Shown: positions 1 through 7,199 of the stretch, one piece after another
Position numbering within the stretch: the stretch's first letter is position 1
Layout of the letters: every line of letters begins with the position of its first letter
From: Alkalispirochaeta americana
GTDB taxonomy: Bacteria > Spirochaetota > Spirochaetia > DSM-27196 > Alkalispirochaetaceae
Length of the DNA: 64,000 nucleotides
Assembly (NCBI RefSeq): GCF_900156105.1
Contig: NZ_FTMS01000001.1
Span: 124,001-188,000, forward strand
Direction: 5' to 3'
Made by a program: the position numbers and the translations under genes
Notes under the pieces: model-generated
Database searches by the model: none
Told to the model about the DNA's origin: nothing
The model's input: only the letters and a program-made list of their open reading frames with translations

Positions 1-1
1 C

Positions 2-313
2 CGCTCCGAGACGATGGCCCCGGGCAGGGGAATGCTGGAGCTGATCGAAGACGCCAGCGAGTTTTCCCTGATTCTGAAGCATCGAGAAGAAATGCGTGAT
101 CACCTTCGGGAGGGAGACTGGAAAAAACTCTGGGAGATGGTACAGGCCTTCTCCCGGGCGGAACTGGAAGGACTCCCCCAGGCCCCTCCCTGGGTCACAG
201 GGCTTGCCCGGTCCATCGGCGAAGCCCACCCTCCGGACATCCTGGCGCCGGCGGGAACTCTGGCAGGATTGTATGTGTTTCATCATTGTCTCGACGCCAT
301 CGTCCAGTCCTGA
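2..313 (+). CDS. C-terminal part of a hypothetical protein, cut by the window edge
   Basis: The reading frame is open from the first bases of the window and ends at the TGA at 311-313, so this is probably the 3' end of a longer gene. About 103 residues are visible. The first in-frame ATG is at 14, but no ribosome binding site can be judged because the upstream sequence is missing. The visible part is mostly helical and amphipathic, has no membrane segment and no motif I recognise. I do not assign a function. Confidence 0.45.
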   Translation, partial: RSETMAPGRGMLELIEDASEFSLILKHREEMRDHLREGDWKKLWEMVQAFSRAELEGLPQAPPWVTGLARSIGEAHPPDILAPAGTLAGLYVFHHCLDAIVQS

Positions 314-386
314 GCCTGGCCGTTTTGGTGCGGTATGAATCCCGGGGTGCACAGGATCAGATGTTGCACCGGACTGACCTGCCCAT

Positions 387-395
387 GGGGGGGGG
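387..395. repeat. Poly-G tract (G9) upstream of the metal regulator gene
   Basis: Nine consecutive G residues lie about 65 bp before the start codon of the DtxR-type regulator. Homopolymeric G tracts of this size are prone to slipped-strand change, and in some spirochaetes such tracts in promoter regions alter expression. Whether this one is variable cannot be seen from a single sequence. Confidence 0.5.
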
Positions 396-460
396 TGGCT
401 TGCGCAGGGTGATCAGGATCGGTACCATGGCGAGTCCAGTTTTTTGGGAGGTTGCAGAGG

Positions 461-1126
461 GTGCCCACGAGCACGGTTGAGCAGTATATCAAGACAATCT
501 ACCAGCAGGAGGAGCAGCTTCCCGGAACGCTTGTCCCCATGAAGGACCTCTCGGCGGCCATGGAAGTAACTCCCGGCACGGCCACCACCATGGTTAAGCA
601 CCTGGCAGGGCTTTGCCTGGTCTTGTATGTCCCTCGCAAAGGTGTTTCTCTCACTCCCGAGGGGCGCAAGCTGGCGCTCACCATGGTACGTCGCCACCGG
701 CTGATCGAGACCTTTCTGGAGAAGGTCCTGGGGTACGATTGGGCCGAGGTCCATGACGATGCCGAAGATCTGGAACACGCCGTTTCGGACCGCTTTGTGG
801 AGCGCATAGACGCCTACTTGGGATACCCCGCAACGGATCCTCACGGGGCACCTATCCCCTCCGAAGAGGGGCTGGTGAAGAACTCCCGGGCGATCCCCCT
901 GGACCAGTGCGAAGAGGGGCAGCGGTTTCGCATCTCCCGGGTGGGGGACACCCAGGAGGAGTTTCTCTCTTTCCTGAAAGCCCACCGGCTTACGCCGGGG
1001 GAGGAGTTTATCCTGGAGACCCGAAGCGCTCTGGCCGGCACCATAACGGTTCGTCACGCCCTCTCGAAGGAGTGCCTTACCTTGGGGTCTGATCAGGGTG
1101 CGCGTATCGCAGTTGCGCCCCAGTAG
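461..1126 (+). CDS. DtxR/MntR-family metal-dependent transcriptional regulator
   Basis: Predicted cytoplasmic metalloregulator of 221 residues that binds DNA when loaded with Mn(II) or Fe(II). The N-terminal 60 residues form the winged helix typical of the family (TVEQYIKTIYQ, then a helix-turn-helix around VTPGTATTMVKHL). A dimerisation and metal-binding region with several His and Glu residues (MVRRHRLIETFL, the stretch around EVHDDAEDLEHAVSD) follows, and the last 75 residues resemble the SH3/FeoA-like domain. I chose GTG at 461 because GGGAGG lies 9 bp upstream; the TTG at 452 abuts that site. The neighbouring gene is a cation exporter, which favours a manganese or iron homeostasis role. 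MntR versus IdeR/TroR cannot be decided. Confidence 0.88.
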   Translation: MPTSTVEQYIKTIYQQEEQLPGTLVPMKDLSAAMEVTPGTATTMVKHLAGLCLVLYVPRKGVSLTPEGRKLALTMVRRHRLIETFLEKVLGYDWAEVHDDAEDLEHAVSDRFVERIDAYLGYPATDPHGAPIPSEEGLVKNSRAIPLDQCEEGQRFRISRVGDTQEEFLSFLKAHRLTPGEEFILETRSALAGTITVRHALSKECLTLGSDQGARIAVAPQ

Positions 1127-1223
1127 TCCCTTCCCGTATATTTTACATCAGTAATTTTGTGTCGGCCCTTTTGGTCAGTCCTTGGGGCAGAGGTTCAGCT
1201 CGTTGGACATTGCGCCTGGCGTG

Positions 1224-1260
1224 CATCAAGATGTAGCGGACATCTCGATGTGCAGACATC
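1224..1260. promoter_or_regulatory. Overlapping inverted repeats, candidate operator of the cation exporter gene
   Basis: Two palindromes of the same type stand in tandem: GATGT-N5-ACATC at 1230-1244 and GATGT-N4-ACATC at 1247-1260. The bases between them also form ACATC-TC-GATGT, and CATC-AA-GATG lies at 1224-1233. The array ends 21 bp before the exporter start codon. Its position between a DtxR-type regulator and a metal exporter suggests a regulator site, but it does not match a DtxR or MntR box that I know. Confidence 0.4.
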
Positions 1261-1281
1261 CAGATACAAAGAGGTGAGAAT

Positions 1282-2196
1282 ATGGCAGTGACCAGTCAAT
1301 TCAAATCCGAACGCCTGGCGTTGCGGATATCGCTGGTCGGTACGATGGTGATGGCGGGATCTGACCTGGTAGTGGGCAGTCTTGTCAATTCGAACGCGAT
1401 TCTTCTGGACGGAGTCTTCTCGCTCCTGAGTATGGGCATGACCGGCCTGAGCCTGTATACGGCCTTTCTGATTTCCAAGCCCGACGACGATTATTTCCAG
1501 TTCGGCTATGCCCACCTGGAACCCCTGATCAACGTGGTGAACGGGGTGTTTATCCTTTCGGCATGTCTTTTTGCCTTTGTTCAGGGCCTGCGAACGCTCT
1601 TTATGGGAGGCCGGGAGATCGCTCTGGAGTTCGCTCTGGCCTACACCGTTTTTACAACCCTCTTCTGTTTCGGCATTTTCTTCATCGAGCGTCATATCGC
1701 CCGGGTGGCAAACTCCGAGATCGTCCGGGTTGATACCCAGGAATGGCTTGTAGACGGGATCCTGAGCGGCACGATCCTGGTAGGGTTCTCGGTAGCTCTG
1801 ATCCTCTCGTTTCGGGGATACGCTCACCTGAGCCCCTATGTGGACCCCGTGCTGGTAACGGGGATGTCCCTGGCAGCGTCGATCCTTCCCTTCAAGGTGC
1901 TTCGACGAAACTTTGCCGAGGTTCTTCTGGTGGCTCCCGAGGACAAGTATCAGGAATCTGTGGAGCAGCTGATAAAAGAACTCTGCAAGAAATACAAGTT
2001 CCAGGATTACACCTGCCATCTGGCCAAGACGGGGCGCGAGTACGATCTGGAGATTAACTTTTTGATCCACGATGAGGAAAAATGGTCCACGCGCCGGCAG
2101 GACCGTGTCAGAAAGATCATTTGGGATAAAACCCGCAAGCTGGGCATGAAGACCTGGCTCACCGTCAGTTTCACCATGGACAAGCGCTGGCTCTAG
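1282..2196 (+). CDS. Cation diffusion facilitator family metal exporter
   Basis: Inner-membrane proton-coupled divalent metal efflux protein of 304 residues, a usual CDF length. About five to six membrane segments span residues 12-200. The metal-site acidic residues are visible in TM2 (NAILLDGVFSLL) and in the TM5 region (QEWLVDGILSG), and the last 90 residues form the cytoplasmic CDF C-terminal domain. The start has the site GAGGTGAG about 6 bp upstream. Lying downstream of a DtxR/MntR-type regulator, it is most likely a manganese or iron exporter. The exact metal is an inference. Inverted repeats at 1224-1260 may be its operator. Confidence 0.85.
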   Translation: MAVTSQFKSERLALRISLVGTMVMAGSDLVVGSLVNSNAILLDGVFSLLSMGMTGLSLYTAFLISKPDDDYFQFGYAHLEPLINVVNGVFILSACLFAFVQGLRTLFMGGREIALEFALAYTVFTTLFCFGIFFIERHIARVANSEIVRVDTQEWLVDGILSGTILVGFSVALILSFRGYAHLSPYVDPVLVTGMSLAASILPFKVLRRNFAEVLLVAPEDKYQESVEQLIKELCKKYKFQDYTCHLAKTGREYDLEINFLIHDEEKWSTRRQDRVRKIIWDKTRKLGMKTWLTVSFTMDKRWL

Positions 2197-2257
2197 CTGA
2201 CGCTTGCACCCCTGGTACGGCATGAATCTTTCGGACATAGCGGCTATGATAGGCGGC

Positions 2258-3247
2258 ATGAACATCCAGCTTTACGATCAGCGGGAGCAGGCGCTTCGGG
2301 ACAAACTCAAGGCCGCTCTCAGGACGATCGACCCCGCCATGTATGCCACCTGCCGGCTTATGGAGTCGGAGTTGGGAAATCTTTCCCGTGTTTTCTGCAG
2401 CTATCCCTCTATCCTGGATAACCAGCATTTCGGCGATGAAATCCACTCGGTGGATACGCTTATCGAGCGGCTCTTCCGGGACGGTTGCGATCATACGGTC
2501 CTGCTGCCCACCAAGGTCATGGTGGGGCGAACCTTCACAGTGGCCAAGTTCAATTTTTTCGGTTTTCTCAGGAAGGTCTGCGCCCGCTACGGAGCACTCG
2601 CTGAATACGAGGAAGAGATTCAGGCCCTTTGGGAACACCTGCTCTTCTCGTTGCTTATTGAGGATGTTTACCAGGTCATTATCGAACGAAACGGATTCTA
2701 CTCTCCGGAACTGCGCCGGGAAGCGGCCCTGGAGCTGATCCACCTCTGGGAATACCGCTTTGATCAGACCGTCACCGAGTATGCGCCTGCCGTGGTGGAA
2801 CTCTGGCGGGCGCGGCTTCAGATCGCCCCGGTCTTTGGCACCATGATGGGAACCATGGAACTCATGCGGCTCTCGTCGCTTCTTTCGGAACGGTGGTACC
2901 ATTTTCTGGACGAGTTGGGGGAGAACCGGGAGGTACAGCAATCTCTGGAAGAGTTCGTCTTCGGGATTGTTCACGAGGAGGTGTGCCTGGTCCGGGAAAC
3001 CATGGAGCGCCGGGGAATCACCACTGTGAATCGTGAGAGTCTGCAGGAGATGCTCTCCCAGGAGGTTCCCCTGGAGCCCATTCAGGGAGACGACCCCCGC
3101 GAGATGTACCGCTTTTATCACCGCCGCAGCCGCAGGATACTCCGGCGCCGGATCGCAGGGAACGAGGGGCCTCAACGAACACTGGAGGAGATTCTTCTGG
3201 TTTTTTTGGTACAGCACCGTCTTGCCAGCAGGAAAACCCGCTCGTGA
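2258..3247 (+). CDS. Hypothetical helical protein, unknown function
   Basis: The 329-residue product has no membrane segment, no signal peptide and no motif I recognise. It is rich in Glu, Arg and Leu and probably all-helical. Several starts are possible in frame (TTG 2204, ATG 2222, 2246, 2258); I use the last because it leaves a compact N-terminus (MNIQLYDQREQ), and none has a strong ribosome binding site. It follows the cation exporter gene by about 60 bp and may be co-transcribed with it. The 3' end runs into a degenerate 14-16 bp tandem repeat that contains the stop codon. No function is proposed. Confidence 0.7.
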   Translation: MNIQLYDQREQALRDKLKAALRTIDPAMYATCRLMESELGNLSRVFCSYPSILDNQHFGDEIHSVDTLIERLFRDGCDHTVLLPTKVMVGRTFTVAKFNFFGFLRKVCARYGALAEYEEEIQALWEHLLFSLLIEDVYQVIIERNGFYSPELRREAALELIHLWEYRFDQTVTEYAPAVVELWRARLQIAPVFGTMMGTMELMRLSSLLSERWYHFLDELGENREVQQSLEEFVFGIVHEEVCLVRETMERRGITTVNRESLQEMLSQEVPLEPIQGDDPREMYRFYHRRSRRILRRRIAGNEGPQRTLEEILLVFLVQHRLASRKTRS

Positions 3248-3299
3248 AAACCCTGTCGTGAGAAGGCCTCTCGTGGAGATCCCCCCTGTGAAGAACCCT
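3242..3299 (+). repeat. Degenerate 14-16 bp tandem repeat across a stop codon
   Basis: Four imperfect units can be read: TCGTGAAAACCCTG, TCGTGAGAAGGCCTC, TCGTGGAGATCCCCCC and TGTGAAGAACCCT. The stop codon of the preceding hypothetical gene (3245-3247) lies in the first unit. Similar short tandem arrays stand at other gene ends in this window. Confidence 0.5.
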
Positions 3300-3354
3300 T
3301 CGAAGAAAAGGCAATGACAATAATCATTTTTTAATCAAAAACGAAAGTGACAAA

Positions 3355-3391
3355 TGTAACTATGCTGTTCTGAAACGAGCCGTGGTATAAT
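3355..3391 (+). promoter_or_regulatory. PHO-box-like repeats and -10 element of the first phn operon
   Basis: Two adjacent 11-mers, TGTAACTATGC at 3355-3365 and TGTTCTGAAAC at 3366-3376, are followed nine bases later by a perfect TATAAT at 3386-3391. There is no good -35 hexamer. This is the arrangement of an activator-dependent PHO promoter, where the 11-bp direct repeats replace the -35 region. The same repeat pair stands before the two other import operons at 36.9 and 40.4 kb. Confidence 0.6.
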
Positions 3392-3406
3392 TCGGCACGT
3401 TGGTGT

Positions 3407-3493
3407 TGTTCCGGGATGATCTTGTCCCGGAGTATGTTGTTCCAGGAACAGCAGGCGCCGTGAACAGACTGTTCCGGAAGGCCTTCCTGTTCC
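3407..3493 (+). repeat. Repeated TGTTCC motifs in the leader of phnD
   Basis: The predicted 5' leader of the operon carries TGTTCC or TGTCCC at 3407, 3423, 3438, 3470 and 3488. The third copy is half of a perfect palindrome, TGTTCC-A-GGAACA, at 3438-3450. The spacing is irregular (15, 16, 18 and 32 bp). It could be an extra regulator-binding region, an RNA structure, or repeat debris like that upstream. Confidence 0.4.
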
Positions 3494-3511
3494 ACAAAAA
3501 AGGAGAACCCG

Positions 3512-4522
3512 ATGAAGAAACTGTTTGTTGTTGCAGTGATGGCCCTGGCCCTGACCGGTGCGGTCTTTGCTGGAGGTTCACGGGAGCGGGGCGCGGCCCT
3601 GGAACCGATCCCCTCCTCGGAGTGCCCGCCTGCGGCACGGGGGCACTTCGATGCCTTCTTTTGTGATAAAGACGGAGACCTCCTGGCTGACATGCCCGAG
3701 GACGAGCGGTTCTGGCTTGATCCCCAGACCCTGGTTTTTGCCTATACTCCCGTCGAGGACCCTGCAATCTACGAAGATATGTGGCAGCCCTTCCTGGACC
3801 ACCTGGCAAAGGTGACGGGACGAAACGTCCAGTTTTTTAGTGTCAGCTCCTACACTGCCCAGGTGGAGGCCATGCGAGCGGGCCGGTTGCACATAGCCGG
3901 TATCTCCACGGGGCCCACGCCCTTTGCCGTGAACCTGGCGGGATACGTTCCCATCGCTATTATGGGTGGTGCCGATGGCCAGTTCGGTTATACCCTGCAG
4001 ATGTACGTTCATGTCGACAGCGATCTCCATAGCCTGGAGGATCTGAAGGGCAAGCGGGTTGCCCACGTGACTCCCACGTCCAACTCCGGCCATCAGGCTC
4101 CCATGGCGCTCTTCCCCGAACACGGCTTGACCCCCGGGGTTGATTACGAACCGGTCTTTTCCGGCAGCCACGAGAACTCTGCTCTGGGTGTTGTTGCCCG
4201 TGACTACGATGCAGCTCCTGTGGCATCGGAGGTTGTGGACCGCATGGCAGAGCGGGGGCTTTTTGATCCCGCCGATGTGCGGATCATTTTCGAAACCGAT
4301 CCCTTCCCCACGACCTCCTACGGGATTGCTCACCGGCTCCATCCTGATCTGCAGGAGAAAATCCGCGAGGCCTTCTTCTCCTACAGTTTTGCAGGAACCC
4401 CTCTGGGTGACGAGTTTGAGGTGGACGGATTTATCCCGATCACCTACAAGGAGCACTGGAGAGCGGTACGCACGATCCAGGAGCACAACCAGGTTCGGTA
4501 TCGCCTTGAGGATATCGATTAA
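3512..4522 (+). CDS. phnD: Phosphonate/phosphite-type ABC transporter substrate-binding protein
   Basis: Periplasmic binding protein of 336 residues in the PhnD/PtxB/PhnD-like family. Residues 1-21 are a signal peptide ending in V-F-A before GGSRERG; there is no lipobox cysteine. The mature domain shows family features: a beta strand followed by a helix at FAYTPVEDPAIYEDMWQPF, the S-T-G-P-T-P ligand loop, the segment SLEDLKGKRVAHVTP, and NSALGVVARDYDAAPVASEVV. The start has AAAGGAGA 7 bp upstream. It heads an operon with phnC and two phnE genes. Upstream PHO-box-like repeats predict induction by phosphorus starvation. The ligand could be phosphonate, phosphite or another phosphorus oxyanion; the sequence does not tell which. 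Confidence 0.85.
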   Translation: MKKLFVVAVMALALTGAVFAGGSRERGAALEPIPSSECPPAARGHFDAFFCDKDGDLLADMPEDERFWLDPQTLVFAYTPVEDPAIYEDMWQPFLDHLAKVTGRNVQFFSVSSYTAQVEAMRAGRLHIAGISTGPTPFAVNLAGYVPIAIMGGADGQFGYTLQMYVHVDSDLHSLEDLKGKRVAHVTPTSNSGHQAPMALFPEHGLTPGVDYEPVFSGSHENSALGVVARDYDAAPVASEVVDRMAERGLFDPADVRIIFETDPFPTTSYGIAHRLHPDLQEKIREAFFSYSFAGTPLGDEFEVDGFIPITYKEHWRAVRTIQEHNQVRYRLEDID

Positions 4523-4539
4523 CCCTTTTCTCCCTTCTT

Positions 4540-4563
4540 GCGGAGCGGGATATCCCGCTCCGC
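4540..4563. other. Perfect 24-bp intercistronic palindrome after phnD
   Basis: GCGGAGCGGGAT is followed directly by its reverse complement. The stem-loop starts 17 bases after the phnD stop and ends 34 bases before phnC. It has no T-run, so it is more likely an mRNA-stabilising or partial-termination element that keeps binding-protein expression above that of the transporter core. Confidence 0.7.
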
Positions 4564-4597
4564 CCTTATCCCCCTACAGTATGGAGTGACACAAACA

Positions 4598-5389
4598 ATG
4601 CTGAAGATAACAAACCTGGAGAAGAGCTACACAAAGGGAGCCCCCGTACTGAAGGGGCTTAATCTGACAACGGATCACCGGCGGCTTACGGCGATTATCG
4701 GTTCTTCCGGAGCGGGAAAAAGCACGCTCCTGCGATGTATCAATCGTCTGGTAAAAGCCGATTCCGGGTCGATCGAGCTGAATGGGACAGAACTTCTGTC
4801 CCTCTCGGGCCGAGCGCTCCAGGATTCGCGGCGCCAGATCGGAATGATCTTCCAGGCCTACAATCTCGTGGATCGTCTGACGGTAATGGAGAACGTCCTC
4901 TCGGGGCGCCTGGGATACACCGGCTTCTTTCGCGGTGTCTTTCGCAAGTTTCCCCAGGAAGATGTTGACCGGGCCTACGCGCTCCTGAAACGGGTGGGGC
5001 TTTCCCAGTACGTGAACAAACGGTGCGATGCGCTCTCCGGTGGCGAGCGGCAGCGGGTTGGTTGCGCCAGAGCGCTGATGCAAAACCCGCAAATCCTCCT
5101 GGCCGACGAACCCACGGCATCGCTGGACCCAAAAACATCGGAGCGGATCATGGAGCTTATCGCCGGTATTACCGAAGAGCTGGATCTTCCCGTTCTGATC
5201 AATCTCCATAACGTTCCCCAGGCCACCACGTACGCCGACAGAATTCTGGGGCTGCGCCACGGTGTGATGATCTTTGACGGAAACCCCGATGAGCTCACCG
5301 AAGACTGGCTCGAGCAGATCTACGCGGGTCACGAGGATGATCTCAAGAAACAGATGAAAGTTGGGTCAGCGGAGCACGACGATGAGTGA
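4598..5389 (+). CDS. phnC: Phosphonate-type ABC transporter ATP-binding protein
   Basis: Cytoplasmic ATPase subunit of 263 residues that powers the PhnE permeases. Walker A is GSSGAGKST at about 35-43, the signature is LSGGERQRV, and Walker B is ILLADEP. The long form starting at 4538 would extend into the upstream hairpin; I use ATG 4598, where MLKITNLEKSY matches the family start and GGAG lies 12 bp upstream. Its stop overlaps the start of the next gene by 8 bp, implying translational coupling. Family membership is clear, the transported phosphorus compound is not. Confidence 0.9.
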   Translation: MLKITNLEKSYTKGAPVLKGLNLTTDHRRLTAIIGSSGAGKSTLLRCINRLVKADSGSIELNGTELLSLSGRALQDSRRQIGMIFQAYNLVDRLTVMENVLSGRLGYTGFFRGVFRKFPQEDVDRAYALLKRVGLSQYVNKRCDALSGGERQRVGCARALMQNPQILLADEPTASLDPKTSERIMELIAGITEELDLPVLINLHNVPQATTYADRILGLRHGVMIFDGNPDELTEDWLEQIYAGHEDDLKKQMKVGSAEHDDE

Positions 5390-6185
5390 GGCAACTACGC
5401 AGTATCGATGGCGGCGTCCCCACTTTATAGAAAATCCCTGGGTGCGTTACACCGTCCTGCTGGTGACGGTGCTGTACCTGATCTTTGCGCTTCAGATGGT
5501 GCAGGTCAGCTGGCAGCGTGTCCTGGACGGGATACCCCGGGCGTGGAACATGCTTCGCATGGCGTTCCCTCCCGATTACGGTTCGCGGGGCCGCCTGATC
5601 GTACGGGGATTCATAGAGAGTTTCCAAATGACCGTGATAGCCACGGCGGGCGGGGTGCTCTTGAGTATTCCTATCGGGTTTATGGCGGCCAAGAACATAG
5701 CACCCCTGCCGGTTTATGTGGTGGGGCGGCTCATTGTTGTGGTAAGCCGCAGTTTGCATCCTGTGGTCATGGGTGTTCTCTTTGTGGCGGCCGTGGGCTT
5801 TGGTGCGTTTGCGGGAATCCTTACGCTGATTATGTTCACCATCGGGTTTGTGGGAAAACTTCTGGCCGAGGCGATCGAGGAGATCAAGTTTGGCCAGGTT
5901 GAGGGGGTTCGATCCACCGGGGCAGGCTTTCTTTCCGTTCTGGTTTATGCAGTTTTTCCCCAGGTTCTCCCCCGGCTTGTGGGGCTTTCCATGTACCAGC
6001 TGGATATTAACTTGCGTGCCTCGGCCATCGTGGGGCTTGTTGGAGCAGGAGGAATCGGGGGAACGCTGAACACTGCCTTTGGCCGCTATGATTACGCTAC
6101 GGCTTTCGCGATTCTTCTTGTCATGGTGGCTCTCATCCTGGTCACGGAGGGAATCAGCGGTTATCTACGGAGGCTGACAAAATGA
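5382..6185 (+). CDS. phnE: Phosphonate-type ABC transporter permease (first)
   Basis: Inner-membrane permease of 267 residues with about six membrane segments. The EAA-type coupling motif is visible as EAIEEIKFGQVEGVRSTGAG, and the following P-Q-V-L-P stretch and GLVGAGGIGG are typical of PhnE. The start ATG 5382 lies in the end of phnC, with GGAG 8 bp upstream. It overlaps the second permease gene by 4 bp (ATGA). The two unlike PhnE proteins probably form a heterodimeric channel. Confidence 0.9.
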   Translation: MSEATTQYRWRRPHFIENPWVRYTVLLVTVLYLIFALQMVQVSWQRVLDGIPRAWNMLRMAFPPDYGSRGRLIVRGFIESFQMTVIATAGGVLLSIPIGFMAAKNIAPLPVYVVGRLIVVVSRSLHPVVMGVLFVAAVGFGAFAGILTLIMFTIGFVGKLLAEAIEEIKFGQVEGVRSTGAGFLSVLVYAVFPQVLPRLVGLSMYQLDINLRASAIVGLVGAGGIGGTLNTAFGRYDYATAFAILLVMVALILVTEGISGYLRRLTK

Positions 6186-7015
6186 GTACAGGCAACAACG
6201 GTTCCACGCTTTCACAGATGTCCCGGCCCGAATACTACCAGTGGTTTCGCTTTACCCGGTTGCAGAGAATTGTTCGAAGTATCAGCTACATCCTGGTGGT
6301 GGCGCTCATGTATTGGGCCCTCTCCACGGTGAACATCTTCTGGCCCTGGGTCTGGTCGGCGCCTGCCCAGATCGGCGATATGATGTTTCGAATGTTCCCG
6401 CCCTCGCTGGTGCAGCTCAACCCGATCCTGTACGCCCTGGTGGAGTCCATTAATATTGCGTTACTGGGCACGATCATCGCAATCATCCTTGCCCTCCCTG
6501 TGGCGTACTTTGGGGCCCAGACGGTGACCCCCAACAGGGTGACGCTCTGGCTTGCGCGGTTGATCATTGTGGGAACCCGCTCGGTCGATACCCTGGTCTG
6601 GGCACTGATCTTTGTGGCGGTCTTCGGTCCGGGTTCTTTTGCGGGAATCATGGCCGTGGCGTTTCACTCGGTCGGGTTCTTGAGCAAGCTCATCGCCGAG
6701 GCAATCGAGGAGATCGACTGGGGGCCCATCGAGGCACTTGAGTCGGTTGGGGCGTCCCGGGCTCACGTGATCGCCTACGGGATTGTTCCCCAGGTTATTC
6801 CCAGTTTTTGTGCGATCTCGATCCTGCGGTGGGATATTAATATCCGGGAATCCACCGTTCTTGGTCTGGTTGGGGCCGGAGGTATCGGGCTTATCTTTCA
6901 GGGTGCGATCGATCTCTTTCAGTGGAACACGGTCTCCATGGTGTTGATCGTGATCGTTATGGTGGTCTTTGCCGGTGAGGTGATTACCAGCATGGTTCGG
7001 CGCAAGCTGATCTAG
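6182..7015 (+). CDS. phnE: Phosphonate-type ABC transporter permease (second)
   Basis: Second permease subunit, 277 residues, with about six membrane segments and the coupling motif EAIEEIDWGPIEALESVG, followed by GLVGAGGIGL. It begins in an ATGA overlap with the first permease gene and has GGAGG 8 bp upstream. It is related to but clearly distinct from its neighbour, so the two likely act as a heterodimer. It is the last gene of the operon; a strong terminator lies about 90 bp downstream. Confidence 0.9.
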   Translation: MSTGNNGSTLSQMSRPEYYQWFRFTRLQRIVRSISYILVVALMYWALSTVNIFWPWVWSAPAQIGDMMFRMFPPSLVQLNPILYALVESINIALLGTIIAIILALPVAYFGAQTVTPNRVTLWLARLIIVGTRSVDTLVWALIFVAVFGPGSFAGIMAVAFHSVGFLSKLIAEAIEEIDWGPIEALESVGASRAHVIAYGIVPQVIPSFCAISILRWDINIRESTVLGLVGAGGIGLIFQGAIDLFQWNTVSMVLIVIVMVVFAGEVITSMVRRKLI

Positions 7016-7103
7016 GAAGGGTGATCAAGGCGGTGCAGGGGGTTTCCCGGAGCTGGGTCAGCTCTGGAGGAAATCCCTGGCTGTGATGATCAAGAGACCA
7101 AAT

Positions 7104-7138
7104 AAAAACCCCGGCGGGATATCCCGCCGGGGTTTTTT
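7104..7138. terminator. Bidirectional rho-independent terminator
   Basis: A perfect palindrome of 34 bp, built from AAAAACCCC-GGCGGGAT and its complement, ends in a run of T on both strands. It separates the convergent phn operon and PFOR gene and should stop transcription from both sides. Confidence 0.9.
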
Positions 7139-7199
7139 ATTGTTGCAGTGAGTATGGATCCGGGAGGATTGCCCTGGGGCAACCCGCCGGATCACACCA

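Noticed and set aside
1127-1281. A yybP-ykoY manganese riboswitch before the cation exporter
   Set aside because: The conserved loop motifs of that class were not found; only short DNA palindromes are present.
3407-3493. TGTTCC motifs in the phnD leader as further PHO boxes
   Set aside because: The spacing is 15 to 32 bp, not 11, and they lie downstream of the predicted start of transcription; they are listed only as repeats.
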